A stretch of 64,000 bases of DNA from Arboricoccus pini. GTDB lineage: Bacteria; Pseudomonadota; Alphaproteobacteria; Geminicoccales; Geminicoccaceae. Below the pieces are notes generated by a model, which saw only the letters and a list, made by a program, of their open reading frames with translations, searched no databases and was not told where the DNA came from. Where the stretch lies: contig NZ_FYEH01000004.1 of NCBI RefSeq assembly GCF_900187945.1, positions 248,001-312,000 of the forward strand, given 5' to 3'. Both the position numbers and the translations under genes were made by a program. Positions 1 through 8,851 of this stretch are shown here, in pieces; within the stretch, counting starts at the first letter, position 1; each line of letters opens with the position of its first letter.

Positions 1-1
1 C

Positions 2-913
2 CGCCGCCCCAGCCCTCGTCCGCCGGTCAAGGCGCGGCCGAGGGTCTACTGGGCTACTCATCTCCAAGAACTCGTCCGCGATCCTTACCAGCACTATGCT
101 CGTCGCATTCTTAATCTTCGCGAGCTCGACCCGATCGACGCGGAGCCCGGGCCTCTGGAACGGGGTCAGGTTATTCATGCAGCGATCGATCGGTTCTTGC
201 GCGAATATCCAACCGGGCAACTCCCAGACGACGCACAAGAGCGTCTGCTGGCCATCGGCCGGACGACTTTTGCAACCCTTGCCGCAGAGCCGCGAATCGC
301 TGTCTTGTGGTGGCCCCGGTTCAAGGCCATCGCTGAATGGTTTGTAACCCAGGAACGCGAGCGGCGGGGAGTGGTCGCCCGCGTCCTGACCGAGATCGAA
401 GGCGAAATCGTCATCCCAAGTGCGAATGGCGAACTGCCCGGAATAAGGATCAAGGCGCGGGCCGATCGCATCGAACTCGGGAAAAGCGGCGCCATTTCCA
501 TTGGCGATTACAAGACCGGGGTCCTCCCGAGTAACACGGACATCCGCACCGGCCGGGCTCCACAGCTTCCGGTTGAAGCCGCTATTGCGCGCTCCGGCGG
601 ATATCCGGGCATTGAGGGAGAGGATCTGGCGGAGCTGACCCTGTGGGGACTCCGAGGCGGCGAGCCCGCGGGCGAGATCGTCAATCCCACGATGAGCAGC
701 CGAAAGGCGATCATGACTGCCGACGAACTGGCCGGCCGCGCCAGAAACTGGCTGGAGCGCCTGACCGCCTATATCGAAGATCCCCTTACCAGCTATGCGC
801 CGACGCCGCGTCCGGAGATCGCACGCCGAGGCGATGGGTACGAGCATCTGGCCCGGCTCGGCGAATGGTATGGTACGGACGTCCCATCGGATGCCGACGG
901 AGAAGATCCATGA
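2..913 (+). CDS. addB: Double-strand break repair protein AddB, C-terminal part
   Basis: The reading frame is open from the left edge, so this is the last 303 residues of a gene whose 5' part lies outside the window. AddB pairs with AddA in the alphaproteobacterial counterpart of RecBCD, which resects double-strand ends and loads RecA. The visible part is the PD-(D/E)XK nuclease domain. It contains the segment ERGQVIHAAIDRF, an ADRIE strand, and the catalytic GDYKTG motif (about residue 175 of the visible part), where Asp and Lys bind metal and activate water. Its TGA stop overlaps the ATG of addA (ATGA), which indicates translational coupling in an addB-addA operon. The identification is secure from the nuclease motifs and the partner gene. 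Confidence 0.93.
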   Translation, partial: RRPSPRPPVKARPRVYWATHLQELVRDPYQHYARRILNLRELDPIDAEPGPLERGQVIHAAIDRFLREYPTGQLPDDAQERLLAIGRTTFATLAAEPRIAVLWWPRFKAIAEWFVTQERERRGVVARVLTEIEGEIVIPSANGELPGIRIKARADRIELGKSGAISIGDYKTGVLPSNTDIRTGRAPQLPVEAAIARSGGYPGIEGEDLAELTLWGLRGGEPAGEIVNPTMSSRKAIMTADELAGRARNWLERLTAYIEDPLTSYAPTPRPEIARRGDGYEHLARLGEWYGTDVPSDADGEDP

Positions 914-3900
914 CGGGCTCCTCGTCGCGCATACGGCCCACACCTGAGCAGATGCGATCTGCCGATCCGAAGCATTCTGTCTGGGTCACGGCCAATGCCG
1001 GGACGGGCAAGACGCGCGTGCTATCGGATCGCATCCTGCGTCTTCTACTAGCCGGCGCACGCCCGGAATCCATCTTGGCAATTACCTTCACGAAAGCGGC
1101 GGCAGCGGAAATGATCGCGCGTGTCGAAGCGGTCCTTTCGCGCTGGGCGACGATGCCGGACGAACGCGAACTCACGCTCGAACTTGCCGATCTGAGCGAC
1201 GAAGAGGTGCATCTTCAGCGCGTCCGGCAAGCCCGCCGACTCTTTGCGCAGGTGCTGGACCTGCCAAAGGGCCTGCCGATCATGACGATCCATGCTCTAT
1301 CCACCGCGCTTTTGCGGCGCTTTCCCATTGAAGCCGGCGTCGCGCCGCATTTCGAGACGATCGACGATCGTACAGCCAGCGAAATGATGATCGAGGCGCG
1401 GGAGGAAATATTGACGCTGGCACAAAACGACGATGGCCCGCTGGCCCGCGCCCTCGACGTCTTGGCGACAAGCCTGAGCGAGACCAGTCTCACCTCGGCC
1501 ATTCAGGAAATGCTCGACCAGCGGGTCCGTCTTGAGCGTGCGCTCGAGCGCCACTCCGATCTCGACGATCTCATCGCAAGCATCTATCGGCGTCTCGACG
1601 CCGACCCAACGCTTCAACCCGCGGACATTCTTCTGCGTGCCTGTCGCGACGGCGAATATGACGCGGAAGGATTGGCGCAACTGGTGGCTGCCCTGCGAAC
1701 TGGCAGCAAGACGCAACTCTCGGCTGCGGTCGAGATAGCCACGTGGCTGTCGATGGCAGCGCCGGATCGACTCCGGTCTTTCGAGGCAAACTATAAACCG
1801 CTTTTCCTAAAGGCGGACAATGGCCCCAGGGGAGACGTGCTGACCAAGAAATTGCGGGAACGTTTCCCGGCGGAGGCAAATGTCTACGATCGGGAACAGG
1901 CCCGGGTCAGCCAGGTCTTTGCACGGGTCCGTGGCCTGTTCATCGCCCGCCGCACAGAAGCCATGCTTCGGGTCGGTTTTGCCGCAATTCAGTCCTATGA
2001 GCGCCAGAAGTCCCAGCGAGCAGCACTCGATTTCGAGGATCTCATCGAGCGGGCGCGAAAGCTCTTGGCCAGTCCCGACCGCACGGAATGGGTGCTCTTC
2101 AAACTAGATGAGCGCATCGCCCATCTCCTGGTCGACGAAGCCCAGGATACCAGCCCGGCGCAATGGGATCTCGTCGAGCGACTGACCGAGGATTTCTTCT
2201 CCGGCGAAGGCGCCCACACACTCCCGCGAACTCTATTTGTCGTCGGCGACGAAAAACAGTCGATCTACAGTTTTCAGGGTGCCGATCTCGTCAATTTTCG
2301 CAGCGTCAGGGATCGCATTGCTGAGCGAGCGGCCAATGCCGGCAAGCCCATGCATGTCGAACGGATCGAACGCTCGTTCCGATCCTCCCGGGCCGTTCTC
2401 GAACTCGTCGACGCGGTTTATGCCAATCCCGAGGTCAGGCAGGGCGTCACAGATGCCGCCGTCGAGATCCGTCATCAGACGCAACGGGTGAACGATGCAG
2501 GTCAGGTCGAGCTCTGGCCGCTTGTCGAGCCGGACGATCAAAATCATGGTCACGAGACAGAGGATGCATGGCCCCTGCCGGGTGGCCAAACCCTATCGCA
2601 TGAAGCCAATCGCCGCCTTGCCGAGGCTATCGTCGATCGCGTGCAAGGATGGCTCGAGACAAAGGAGCGGCTTGCCCACGCAGGCCGGCCGATCAGGCCG
2701 GGCGACATCCTGATTCTCCTTCAACAGCGTGGCACGGTCCAAGACCTACTGGTGCGCGCATTCAAGCGTCGCAACGTCCCGGTAGCCGGTGCGGATCGGC
2801 TCAACATCATTACGCACATTGCTGTTGCCGACCTGCTGGCGCTGGGCAATGCGATGCTGCTGCCAGAGGACGATTTGACCCTCGGCTGCCTACTGAAAAG
2901 CCCGCTCGTCGGATCTGAAAGTGATTTACCCGCTGATTGGGGGCTGAGCGAAGAAGAGTTGTTTGCGCTCGCTCATGGCAGGGAACAGCAAAGCCTGCTC
3001 GAACGGCTCCGGCAGTTTGCCGAAGGACATGGCGGCCGCTACGGTCAAGTTTATGGTCGCATTCGTGAATGGTTGCGCCGCGCCGATTTCATGCCGCCTT
3101 ACGAGTTCTTTGTACGCGTGCTGGGCGAGGATGGCGGCCGGCGTCGGCTGCTGGCGCGGCTTGGATCCGATGCCCTCGAGCCCATTGAGGCCTTTCTCAG
3201 CCAGGCGCTAGCCTATGAAGAGGGCCATCCGGCCTCTCTCCAGGGATTTGTCTATTGGCTGCGACAGGATGAGCGGCAGATCAAGCGCGACCCCGAACAA
3301 AGCCAGGATGCGGTCCGCGTGATGACGGTCCATGGGTCAAAGGGCCTCGAGGCACCTATCGTGATCCTGGCAGATGCGGGCCCTCGGCAAAATATCAGTC
3401 GATCGCGATTGCTTTGGGATCCGCGAAGCGGCCTGCCCTTCTGGCGTCCGAACAAAGAGGAGCGCGAGGATGTCACGGGCAATGCGATTGCTGAGCAAGA
3501 TGTCCGGTCGGGGGATGAACGGCGGCGTCTTCTCTATGTGGCGCTCACCCGGGCCAGGGACCGACTTTATGTCACTGGGTGGCAGCCGCGCAAAAAAAGC
3601 AACGACAGCGACTGGCACAGCATCGTCGAGACCGCGATGCGAAGCATGCCGGGCGTCGAAAGCCTCCCCTTGGACTGGGTCGGACAGGCGGACGCACGCG
3701 CCTTGCGAATCTCCCGCGGCGTGCCGGCGACATATGCGGCAGCGAGCGAAGCGAATACGATCGTCGATCGCGAAACCTCCATACCGCCCTGGTTATACCA
3801 GCCGGCAAGGGAGGAGACGACGAAGAGCCGACCGCTGGCGCCGTCCCATCAGAGCGACGATGAGCCCACCACTTCGAGCCTAGGTGACCACGCCTCGCAC

Positions 3901-4443
3901 ACAATCGCATTGCGGCGAGGCGTGCTCGTCCACACGCTCTTGGGGTCGTTGCCGTCTCTTCCGGCGTCAGAACGCTCAGCGGCGACCGAAATCTGGCTTC
4001 GCCGCCGGGCAGCCGAGATGCCAGCAGAGGAGCGCGCCGGCATTGCCAAGACGGTCATGCGCATTCTCAAATCAGCCGACCTCGAGCCCATTTTCGCCAA
4101 CGATGCATTCGTCGAACAGCCGATAGTCGGCGTAGTGGGAGAAGTTGCGGTCAGCGGCCAGATCGACCGGATGGCGATACGAGACCGGGAGATCATTCTT
4201 GTCGACTTCAAGACCGGTACGGCACCGAGCGGCGATCGCGCCCCCCCGCTACGCTACCTGAAGCAGATGCAGAGCTATAAGGCTCTCCTGGCACAGCTCT
4301 ACCCGGACAAGCAAATACGCTGCGCCCTTGTCTGGACCGACACGGGCGTCGTTTCCTGGCTGTCGGATGTGGACCTATCGTCCGCCCCCTTGCGTCCGTT
4401 CGACCGCTTCCCCAACTTGACTACAGAGGAAGCTAATATTTAG
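910..4443 (+). CDS. addA: Double-strand break repair helicase AddA (UvrD/RecB family)
   Basis: This is an ATP-dependent 3'-5' helicase and nuclease subunit of AddAB, 1,177 residues, the usual family length. The Walker A motif ANAGTGKT lies at residues 28-35. Motif Ia (AITFTKAAAAEM) and the Walker B/motif II segment LVDEAQDTSPAQW follow, then VVGDEKQSIYSFQGA and the C-terminal helicase motifs VMTVHGSKGLEAP and LLYVALTRARDRLY. A C-terminal RecB-like nuclease domain ends in IILVDFKTG. The frame is open further upstream, but the ATG at 910 overlaps the addB stop and is followed at once by the family N terminus, so I chose it. The gene is co-transcribed with addB and probably runs on into trxA, 54 bases downstream. 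Confidence 0.96.
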   Translation: MTGSSSRIRPTPEQMRSADPKHSVWVTANAGTGKTRVLSDRILRLLLAGARPESILAITFTKAAAAEMIARVEAVLSRWATMPDERELTLELADLSDEEVHLQRVRQARRLFAQVLDLPKGLPIMTIHALSTALLRRFPIEAGVAPHFETIDDRTASEMMIEAREEILTLAQNDDGPLARALDVLATSLSETSLTSAIQEMLDQRVRLERALERHSDLDDLIASIYRRLDADPTLQPADILLRACRDGEYDAEGLAQLVAALRTGSKTQLSAAVEIATWLSMAAPDRLRSFEANYKPLFLKADNGPRGDVLTKKLRERFPAEANVYDREQARVSQVFARVRGLFIARRTEAMLRVGFAAIQSYERQKSQRAALDFEDLIERARKLLASPDRTEWVLFKLDERIAHLLVDEAQDTSPAQWDLVERLTEDFFSGEGAHTLPRTLFVVGDEKQSIYSFQGADLVNFRSVRDRIAERAANAGKPMHVERIERSFRSSRAVLELVDAVYANPEVRQGVTDAAVEIRHQTQRVNDAGQVELWPLVEPDDQNHGHETEDAWPLPGGQTLSHEANRRLAEAIVDRVQGWLETKERLAHAGRPIRPGDILILLQQRGTVQDLLVRAFKRRNVPVAGADRLNIITHIAVADLLALGNAMLLPEDDLTLGCLLKSPLVGSESDLPADWGLSEEELFALAHGREQQSLLERLRQFAEGHGGRYGQVYGRIREWLRRADFMPPYEFFVRVLGEDGGRRRLLARLGSDALEPIEAFLSQALAYEEGHPASLQGFVYWLRQDERQIKRDPEQSQDAVRVMTVHGSKGLEAPIVILADAGPRQNISRSRLLWDPRSGLPFWRPNKEEREDVTGNAIAEQDVRSGDERRRLLYVALTRARDRLYVTGWQPRKKSNDSDWHSIVETAMRSMPGVESLPLDWVGQADARALRISRGVPATYAAASEANTIVDRETSIPPWLYQPAREETTKSRPLAPSHQSDDEPTTSSLGDHASHTIALRRGVLVHTLLGSLPSLPASERSAATEIWLRRRAAEMPAEERAGIAKTVMRILKSADLEPIFANDAFVEQPIVGVVGEVAVSGQIDRMAIRDREIILVDFKTGTAPSGDRAPPLRYLKQMQSYKALLAQLYPDKQIRCALVWTDTGVVSWLSDVDLSSAPLRPFDRFPNLTTEEANI

Positions 4444-4448
4444 CTTCC
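4428..4448 (+). other. Stem-loop across the addA stop codon
   Basis: GGAAGCTA and TAGCTTCC form a perfect 8-bp inverted repeat around a five-base loop (ATATT). The addA TAG stop codon begins the right arm. No run of T follows on the plus strand, so it is not a standard intrinsic terminator. It could slow ribosomes or protect the 3' end of addB-addA mRNA ahead of trxA. Only the symmetry is seen; the function is inferred. Confidence 0.4.
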
Positions 4449-4497
4449 GTTCGGTGACAGCTTGCGCTCGCTAAGCCCTTCGAAGGACATTCAAGGC

Positions 4498-4821
4498 ATG
4501 GCCATTATTCAGACGACCGACACGGCGTTCGAAAAGGACGTTTTGAAGGCCGATAAACCGGTAATCGTCGATTTCTGGGCCGAGTGGTGCGGCCCGTGTA
4601 AGATGATTGCGCCGCATCTTGAGGACCTCGACAAGGAACTGAGCGACAAAGTTCAGATCGTCAAAGTGAATATCGATGATAATCCGCTGACCCCCACCAA
4701 ATTCGGCGTGCGCGGTATCCCGACCCTGATGATGTTTAAAAACGGCGAATTGGCCGCCACGAAGGTTGGCGCGCTGCCTAAGCGACAGTTGGTCGATTGG
4801 GTAGAAGAAAGTCTGGGATAG
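4498..4821 (+). CDS. trxA: Thioredoxin
   Basis: This is a 107-residue thioredoxin that reduces protein disulfides in the cytoplasm using electrons from thioredoxin reductase. The active site WCGPC sits in the expected VDFWAEWCGPCK context at about residues 25-34. The cis-proline segment RGIPTLMMFKNGE and the C-terminal helix are present, so the fold is complete. The ATG at 4498 gives the family start MAIIQTTD and has an AAGGA about ten bases upstream. An in-frame start 36 bases earlier would add an unrelated extension and was rejected. It follows addA on the same strand, a common alphaproteobacterial order. Confidence 0.96.
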   Translation: MAIIQTTDTAFEKDVLKADKPVIVDFWAEWCGPCKMIAPHLEDLDKELSDKVQIVKVNIDDNPLTPTKFGVRGIPTLMMFKNGELAATKVGALPKRQLVDWVEESLG

Positions 4822-4968
4822 CCCGTGACAGATCCCATACGGAGGCCGGGGTCCGATCAGCAGCCTCGGAACCGCCTCGTTGAATTGCTGTTTTCGATAT
4901 AGCTCGTAGTTGAAACTGTCCGGATTGACCGGGCGCGGTGCGGGCATCGATAACCAAGGTGACCAACG

Positions 4969-5148
4969 ATGCTGACGCTGCTGATTATCCTGATCATCCT
5001 ACTGCTCTTAAGCGGCGGTTACGGACGCATCGGCGGATTCGGACCGTCGCGAGCGGGTGGATTTGGAGGCATGGATATCGTCTCTCTCCTCCTGCTCATT
5101 GTTGTGGTCATCGTTCTATTGCGATTTGTCGGTGTCTGGGGCGTCTGA
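4969..5148 (+). CDS. Small glycine-rich membrane peptide (DUF3309-like)
   Basis: This is a 59-residue ORF. A hydrophobic N-terminal helix (MLTLLIILIILLLLS) is followed by a central Gly/Arg segment (GGYGRIGGFGPSRAGGFGG) and a second hydrophobic helix (VSLLLLIVVVIVLL), which is the layout of DUF3309-type peptides. An AAGGT ribosome-binding site lies nine bases before the ATG. No function is known for the family; it is presumably an inner-membrane peptide. It stands alone between trxA and a convergent acyltransferase gene. Family assignment rests on architecture rather than diagnostic residues. Confidence 0.7.
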   Translation: MLTLLIILIILLLLSGGYGRIGGFGPSRAGGFGGMDIVSLLLLIVVVIVLLRFVGVWGV

Positions 5149-5175
5149 GAACACCAGCATTGTCGTCAGAACAAC

Positions 5176-5211
5176 AAAAAGGCCTCGTCCTGAATGTCGG
5201 GATGAGGCCTC
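5176..5211 (-). terminator. Intrinsic terminator of the acyltransferase gene
   Basis: The sequence AGGCCTC...GAGGCCT forms a stem of about 11 pairs, including G-T wobbles, at 5180-5211. Read on the minus strand it is followed by five T residues (the A run at 5176-5180 on plus). It starts directly after the TGA of the minus-strand acyltransferase, so it should end that transcript. It may also reduce read-through from the convergent small peptide gene. Confidence 0.8.
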
Positions 5212-6183
5212 TCAAGCCAATCCGGCAGCGTTGCGCAGCGTAGACGTCGCACGCATTACCGGCCGCGTCCATCGATGCTTGGTCGCTGCACACCAGTCTT
5301 CGGGCTTTTCGCGTATCCAGGCGGCAAAGTGCTCGTTTACTTTTGCCATGACGTCGAAAGCAGCTGCGCGAAAGTCGCGCTGGCCTTCTTCAATGAAGAT
5401 GGGTGGGTAGGCAGTCAGGCGGAACCGCACGCCTGGCAGGCGTTCAAGCCGGGCGGGTATTACGCCCGTTCCGGCTTTGAGCGCCATCCGCGCGGGGATC
5501 GTGGTGGTGGGCGCCGGGATGCCCGCAAAAGGGACCAGTTCGCCCGAATCGATCCGGTGGTCGACAAAGAGGCCGACGCTTCGACCAGCGCGCAATTCCT
5601 CCACCGTACGTCGTGCCGTTTGCTCGATAGGGATGAAGCCGCAGGGGATGGTATTGCGCCATTTTGCGACGAGCGCTTCCAACCCCTTGTTATGCTGCTC
5701 CTGATAAACCACGCTCAGCGGAAAATTACCTACGATCCCGCCCAGTGCGGGCATATTCCAGTTTCCCTGATGCATCGCGGCGAAGACGAAGCCCCTGGGC
5801 CCACGCCGCAGCAAATCGCCATCGAATCTGAGATCCAATTCGAGGCGTCGGTCTCTTACCATCTGCGGAAGATGCGGGTATTCGGCAACCACCCGGCCGA
5901 TTTGTCCCCAGATCGCCACTGCTGTCTGTTGGATCCAGGCATCGTCACGGTCGGGAAAGATCATCCGCAGGTTATTAAGAACGTTGCGATGCTTGCGTGT
6001 GCGAGGACCAGCCCATTTGCCTACGGCAAAACCCAGATCCGACGCGCGCTCAATGGGAAGCGCCCTCGCGACCGCCATAACGGCGCCAACCGAGCTTGTC
6101 TCGATACGCCGAAGCGCGCGGTCGACCACCGGATATTTTCCGGCGAGTGGCGCCAGATGACGATTGAAATAGATGCGTGCCAT
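5212..6183 (-). CDS. Lipid A biosynthesis-type acyltransferase (LpxL/HtrB family)
   Basis: A 323-residue member of the LpxL/LpxM/HtrB lauroyl/myristoyl acyltransferase family. These inner-membrane enzymes transfer acyl chains from acyl-ACP to lipid A precursors. Family segments are clear: the early EYPHLPQM region, FVFAAMHQGNWN around residue 138, a PIEQTARRTVEELRAGRSVGLFVDHR block, and FAGIPAPTTTIPARMAL. The catalytic signature is usually HX4(D/E). Here it reads HQGNWN, so the acidic residue is Asn143 (codon AAT), which is unusual and may affect activity or substrate. There is no strong N-terminal transmembrane helix. A terminator follows directly. Family confidence is high; acyl donor and acceptor are unknown. 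Confidence 0.85.
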   Translation of the reverse strand: MARIYFNRHLAPLAGKYPVVDRALRRIETSSVGAVMAVARALPIERASDLGFAVGKWAGPRTRKHRNVLNNLRMIFPDRDDAWIQQTAVAIWGQIGRVVAEYPHLPQMVRDRRLELDLRFDGDLLRRGPRGFVFAAMHQGNWNMPALGGIVGNFPLSVVYQEQHNKGLEALVAKWRNTIPCGFIPIEQTARRTVEELRAGRSVGLFVDHRIDSGELVPFAGIPAPTTTIPARMALKAGTGVIPARLERLPGVRFRLTAYPPIFIEEGQRDFRAAAFDVMAKVNEHFAAWIREKPEDWCAATKHRWTRPVMRATSTLRNAAGLA

Positions 6184-6379
6184 CGTGTCCTATACGCGCA
6201 ATATGCTAAAAAAATTTGCCTAATTCAATTTAAGGTTGTTAGCACCCATCTCCCTTTCTAATATAAACCGACCGATTGAACTCTGCATCTCATAGCGATG
6301 ACCCGCTCATGAAAAAGCAACCACCTCCAGGTTACTGCTTGCAGATGCTTACCCCTGCAGCCTAGCCACGGGCTAAGAT

Positions 6380-7114
6380 TTGGCCGCGCAACATGCATCT
6401 TTCAATCGTGCTCTTAGTCCGATCGCACGCGGGATCGGAAAGGGCATTGATGTCGTACTCCCGCGACGCTGCCTAGCGTGCAACGAATTCATCAATGCCG
6501 CGAATGGCTTGTGCCCAGGATGCTGGTCGCGGATGCGTTTTCTTCACTCCGTTTCGACGGGCGACGAAGATGAAGCCCTACCAGTCAACAGCCTTAACGG
6601 CTCGCGATCTGCGCTTATCTATGACGAGGCCAGCCGGCACCTTATCCTCGGTTTCAAACATGGCGGCCGCATCGAGGGCGTGGAATTATTCGCGCGCTGG
6701 ATGGTAGAGGCCGGCCGGGAGATTCTGGCTGAAGCGGATATTATTCTCCCAGTCCCGCTGCACCGATGGCGCCTGCTGAGGCGAGGCTTCAATCAGTGCT
6801 CGCTCCTTGCTCGTCGGATTTCACATTTCACCGGCGTCCCGACCGAAGACAACATCCTTCGTCGAACTCGTCAGACGCGGTCTCAACAAGGATTGAACGC
6901 CCGCGCACGCCATTCAAACATAACACCGGCTACCTTCGCGATATCACCCAAACGGGCACATCTGGTGCAAAATGCCCGCATCGTGCTGATCGATGACGTG
7001 CTGACGACAGGCACAACCTTGGCAGCTTGCGCACAGGTACTGAAACAACACGGCGCATGCTCTGTGACGGCCTTGACGCTTGCACGAACGGGATACGGTG
7101 CCGATATGGGTTGA
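6380..7114 (+). CDS. comF: ComF family protein (amidophosphoribosyltransferase-like)
   Basis: A 244-residue ComF homologue. The N-terminal zinc-binding cysteines lie in RRCLACNEFINAANGLCPGCW (CX2C...CX2C, residues 30-48). The phosphoribosyltransferase domain carries the PRPP-binding loop VLIDDVLTTGTTL near residue 205, preceded by RRTRQTRSQQGLNARAR. In naturally competent bacteria ComF acts in DNA uptake; elsewhere its role is unclear. The start is a TTG at 6380, the first possible codon after an in-frame TAA at 6374, because the nearby ATG is out of frame. It begins a compact comF-glutaredoxin-DUF1178 operon, an arrangement common in alphaproteobacteria. Confidence 0.9.
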   Translation: MAAQHASFNRALSPIARGIGKGIDVVLPRRCLACNEFINAANGLCPGCWSRMRFLHSVSTGDEDEALPVNSLNGSRSALIYDEASRHLILGFKHGGRIEGVELFARWMVEAGREILAEADIILPVPLHRWRLLRRGFNQCSLLARRISHFTGVPTEDNILRRTRQTRSQQGLNARARHSNITPATFAISPKRAHLVQNARIVLIDDVLTTGTTLAACAQVLKQHGACSVTALTLARTGYGADMG

Positions 7115-7149
7115 GGTTGTTGTGCTGCTCAAGATGGAGGTTCCCGCCA

Positions 7150-7437
7150 TTGCCCGCCGCCGAGATCGTCATCTACACTCAGCCCCTCTGCGGCTACTGT
7201 TCCCGCGCCAAACATCTCCTTGACGCCAAAGGCCTCGTTTACGAGGAGATCGACCTTTTTGCCGAACCGGCAAAAAGGCGCGAAATGCTGGCGAAATCGG
7301 GAGGGCGTCGTACCGTACCGCAGATCTTCATTGGCACCACCCATGTCGGTGGCTGCGATGACTTGGTCGCACTGGACCGGGCCGGTAAGTTGGACGCCTT
7401 GTTGGCGACGATAAGGTCGCCGGCAGAGCAATCATGA
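7150..7437 (+). CDS. grxC: Glutaredoxin 3
   Basis: A 95-residue dithiol glutaredoxin that reduces disulfides with glutathione. The active site CGYC is in QPLCGYCSRAK, followed by the family segments RRTVPQIFIG (cis-Pro, glutathione binding) and HVGGCDDL. The start is the TTG at 7150 because GGAGG lies nine bases upstream and translation then begins directly at PAAEIVIYT. Longer in-frame versions only add sequence that overlaps comF. Its stop overlaps the ATG of the DUF1178 gene (ATGA), so the two are translationally coupled. Confidence 0.94.
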   Translation: MPAAEIVIYTQPLCGYCSRAKHLLDAKGLVYEEIDLFAEPAKRREMLAKSGGRRTVPQIFIGTTHVGGCDDLVALDRAGKLDALLATIRSPAEQS

Positions 7438-7910
7438 TCCGATTTTCGCTCGCTTGTGAACGCGAACATGAGTTTGAGGGGTGGTTCAAAAGCAACGCCG
7501 GCTTTGATCAGCAAGTGGCTGTCGGCGGTATAGAATGCCCTTTTTGTGGATCATCGCAGATCCGTAAGGCTCTGATGGCTCCAGCGATCGCCAAGCGCAC
7601 ACGACGAGACGATCAGGATGCGCCCCCGACTTCGAGCGGTGCAGCGACGAGCCTGCCCTCACCTACCAGTGCGCCACCTGCAGCGCAGCTTGCAGCCGCA
7701 GTTCATCTGGTGCGCGCCTTACACAAGCACATCGAAGCAAATTTGGAGAATGTGGGTGAACGCTTCGCCGAAGAAGCCCGTCGCATTCATTATGGCGAAG
7801 CCGAGGAACGCGGGATTTACGGTCAGGCGTCCCACTCGGATGTCGAAGCGCTTGTCGACGAGGGAATTGCCGTCAAACTGATCCCACCTTTGCCGGAGTT
7901 CGACAGCTAG
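7434..7910 (+). CDS. DUF1178 family protein
   Basis: A 158-residue protein starting MIRFSLACEREHEFEGWF, the standard DUF1178 opening. It has a zinc-ribbon-like IECPFCGSSQIRKALMAP and a conserved C-terminal stretch GERFAEEARRIHYGEAEERGIYGQAS. A low-complexity Ala/Pro/Ser linker joins the two parts. No biochemical role is established; family members often sit between glutaredoxin and ubiG genes, as here. The ATG overlaps the grxC stop by four bases. It converges on ubiG with a 20-base gap and no obvious terminator. Confidence 0.9.
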   Translation: MIRFSLACEREHEFEGWFKSNAGFDQQVAVGGIECPFCGSSQIRKALMAPAIAKRTRRDDQDAPPTSSGAATSLPSPTSAPPAAQLAAAVHLVRALHKHIEANLENVGERFAEEARRIHYGEAEERGIYGQASHSDVEALVDEGIAVKLIPPLPEFDS

Positions 7911-7930
7911 AAGGGCAGAGGGTGCGGAGA

Positions 7931-8758
7931 TCAGGCAAGAGGCCTGATCGAGCTGACCATGTAGTTTACCCGAACGTCAGGCGTACGGTAGAAGCATGAC
8001 TTGCCTAGATCGTAATTGATGCCGGCGATATCGAGCGGAATGAGACCTGCACGCCGCAAAAGACCCGTGGTCTCAGCGGGAGTCAAAAAGCGTCGCCAAT
8101 CATGGGTTCCTCGGGGTAGCCATTTAAGAATATACTCAGCAGCGACAATGACTTGTCCAAACGAACGTACCGTGCGTGCGGGGGTACTCAGAAGGACGAG
8201 GCCTCCTGGACGGACGAGATGGGCCAACGAACTCACGAAGGCCTGAGGGTCGGCAACGTGCTCGATTACCTCTGAGGCGATCACCGCGTCGAACCTAAGG
8301 TCTTCTTCGATCAGCTGGTCCGTCGTGGCCACGCGATAGTCAATTTCCAGGCCGCTCGCCGCGGCGTGTCTATTGGCGACATCGATCAGTGCTGCTTCTA
8401 GATCGACACCCGTCATTCGCGCGCCCAGTCGGGCTAGCGGCTCCGCCAGCAGCCCGCCGCCGCAGCCGACATCCAACACAGCTAATCCGGACAGCGCAGC
8501 AGCGCTATCGACGCCGCCGCCCAGCCGCTTTACCATCTCGTCACGAAAAAAACCGATGCGGACGGGATTCATCATGTGCAACGGCCGCATCGGACCACGC
8601 AGGTCCCACCAGCCTTCGGCCAACCGCTCGAACTTCGCCCGCTCGCTGGCTGAAGTCCCCGTCGACGACGGCCCTTCTCCATCATCACGATCGGTCGCAG
8701 GTTGCGCGCTTTTGCCCGCAACAGGATGCCCGCGACGCTTGTTCTCGTTCGTCCCCAT
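7931..8758 (-). CDS. ubiG: Ubiquinone biosynthesis O-methyltransferase UbiG
   Basis: A class I SAM-dependent methyltransferase of 275 residues that carries out both O-methylations in ubiquinone synthesis. The SAM-binding motif is DVGCGGGLLAEPLARLGARM, followed by GVDLE and the ASEVIEHVADPQAF segment. The family core begins at ERAKFERLAEGWWDLRGPMRPLHMMNPVR. The roughly 38 residues before it are charged and poorly conserved, so the true start may be internal. It is divergent from lysC, with about 90 bases of shared promoter region, and converges on DUF1178. Confidence 0.93.
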   Translation of the reverse strand: MGTNENKRRGHPVAGKSAQPATDRDDGEGPSSTGTSASERAKFERLAEGWWDLRGPMRPLHMMNPVRIGFFRDEMVKRLGGGVDSAAALSGLAVLDVGCGGGLLAEPLARLGARMTGVDLEAALIDVANRHAAASGLEIDYRVATTDQLIEEDLRFDAVIASEVIEHVADPQAFVSSLAHLVRPGGLVLLSTPARTVRSFGQVIVAAEYILKWLPRGTHDWRRFLTPAETTGLLRRAGLIPLDIAGINYDLGKSCFYRTPDVRVNYMVSSIRPLA

Positions 8759-8851
8759 GATTAAGAAGGCCCCGCTTTTCGAAGGTCGAGCATATTTCCG
8801 TTCGCCTAAAAGAAGATATGCTTAGATGTATTTTTGCGAGTCCAACATCCC

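Noticed and set aside
5275-6261. Long plus-strand open frame opposite the LpxL-type gene
   Set aside because: It is antisense to a gene with clear family motifs, shows no domain of its own, and has the composition expected of a mirror frame in GC-rich DNA.
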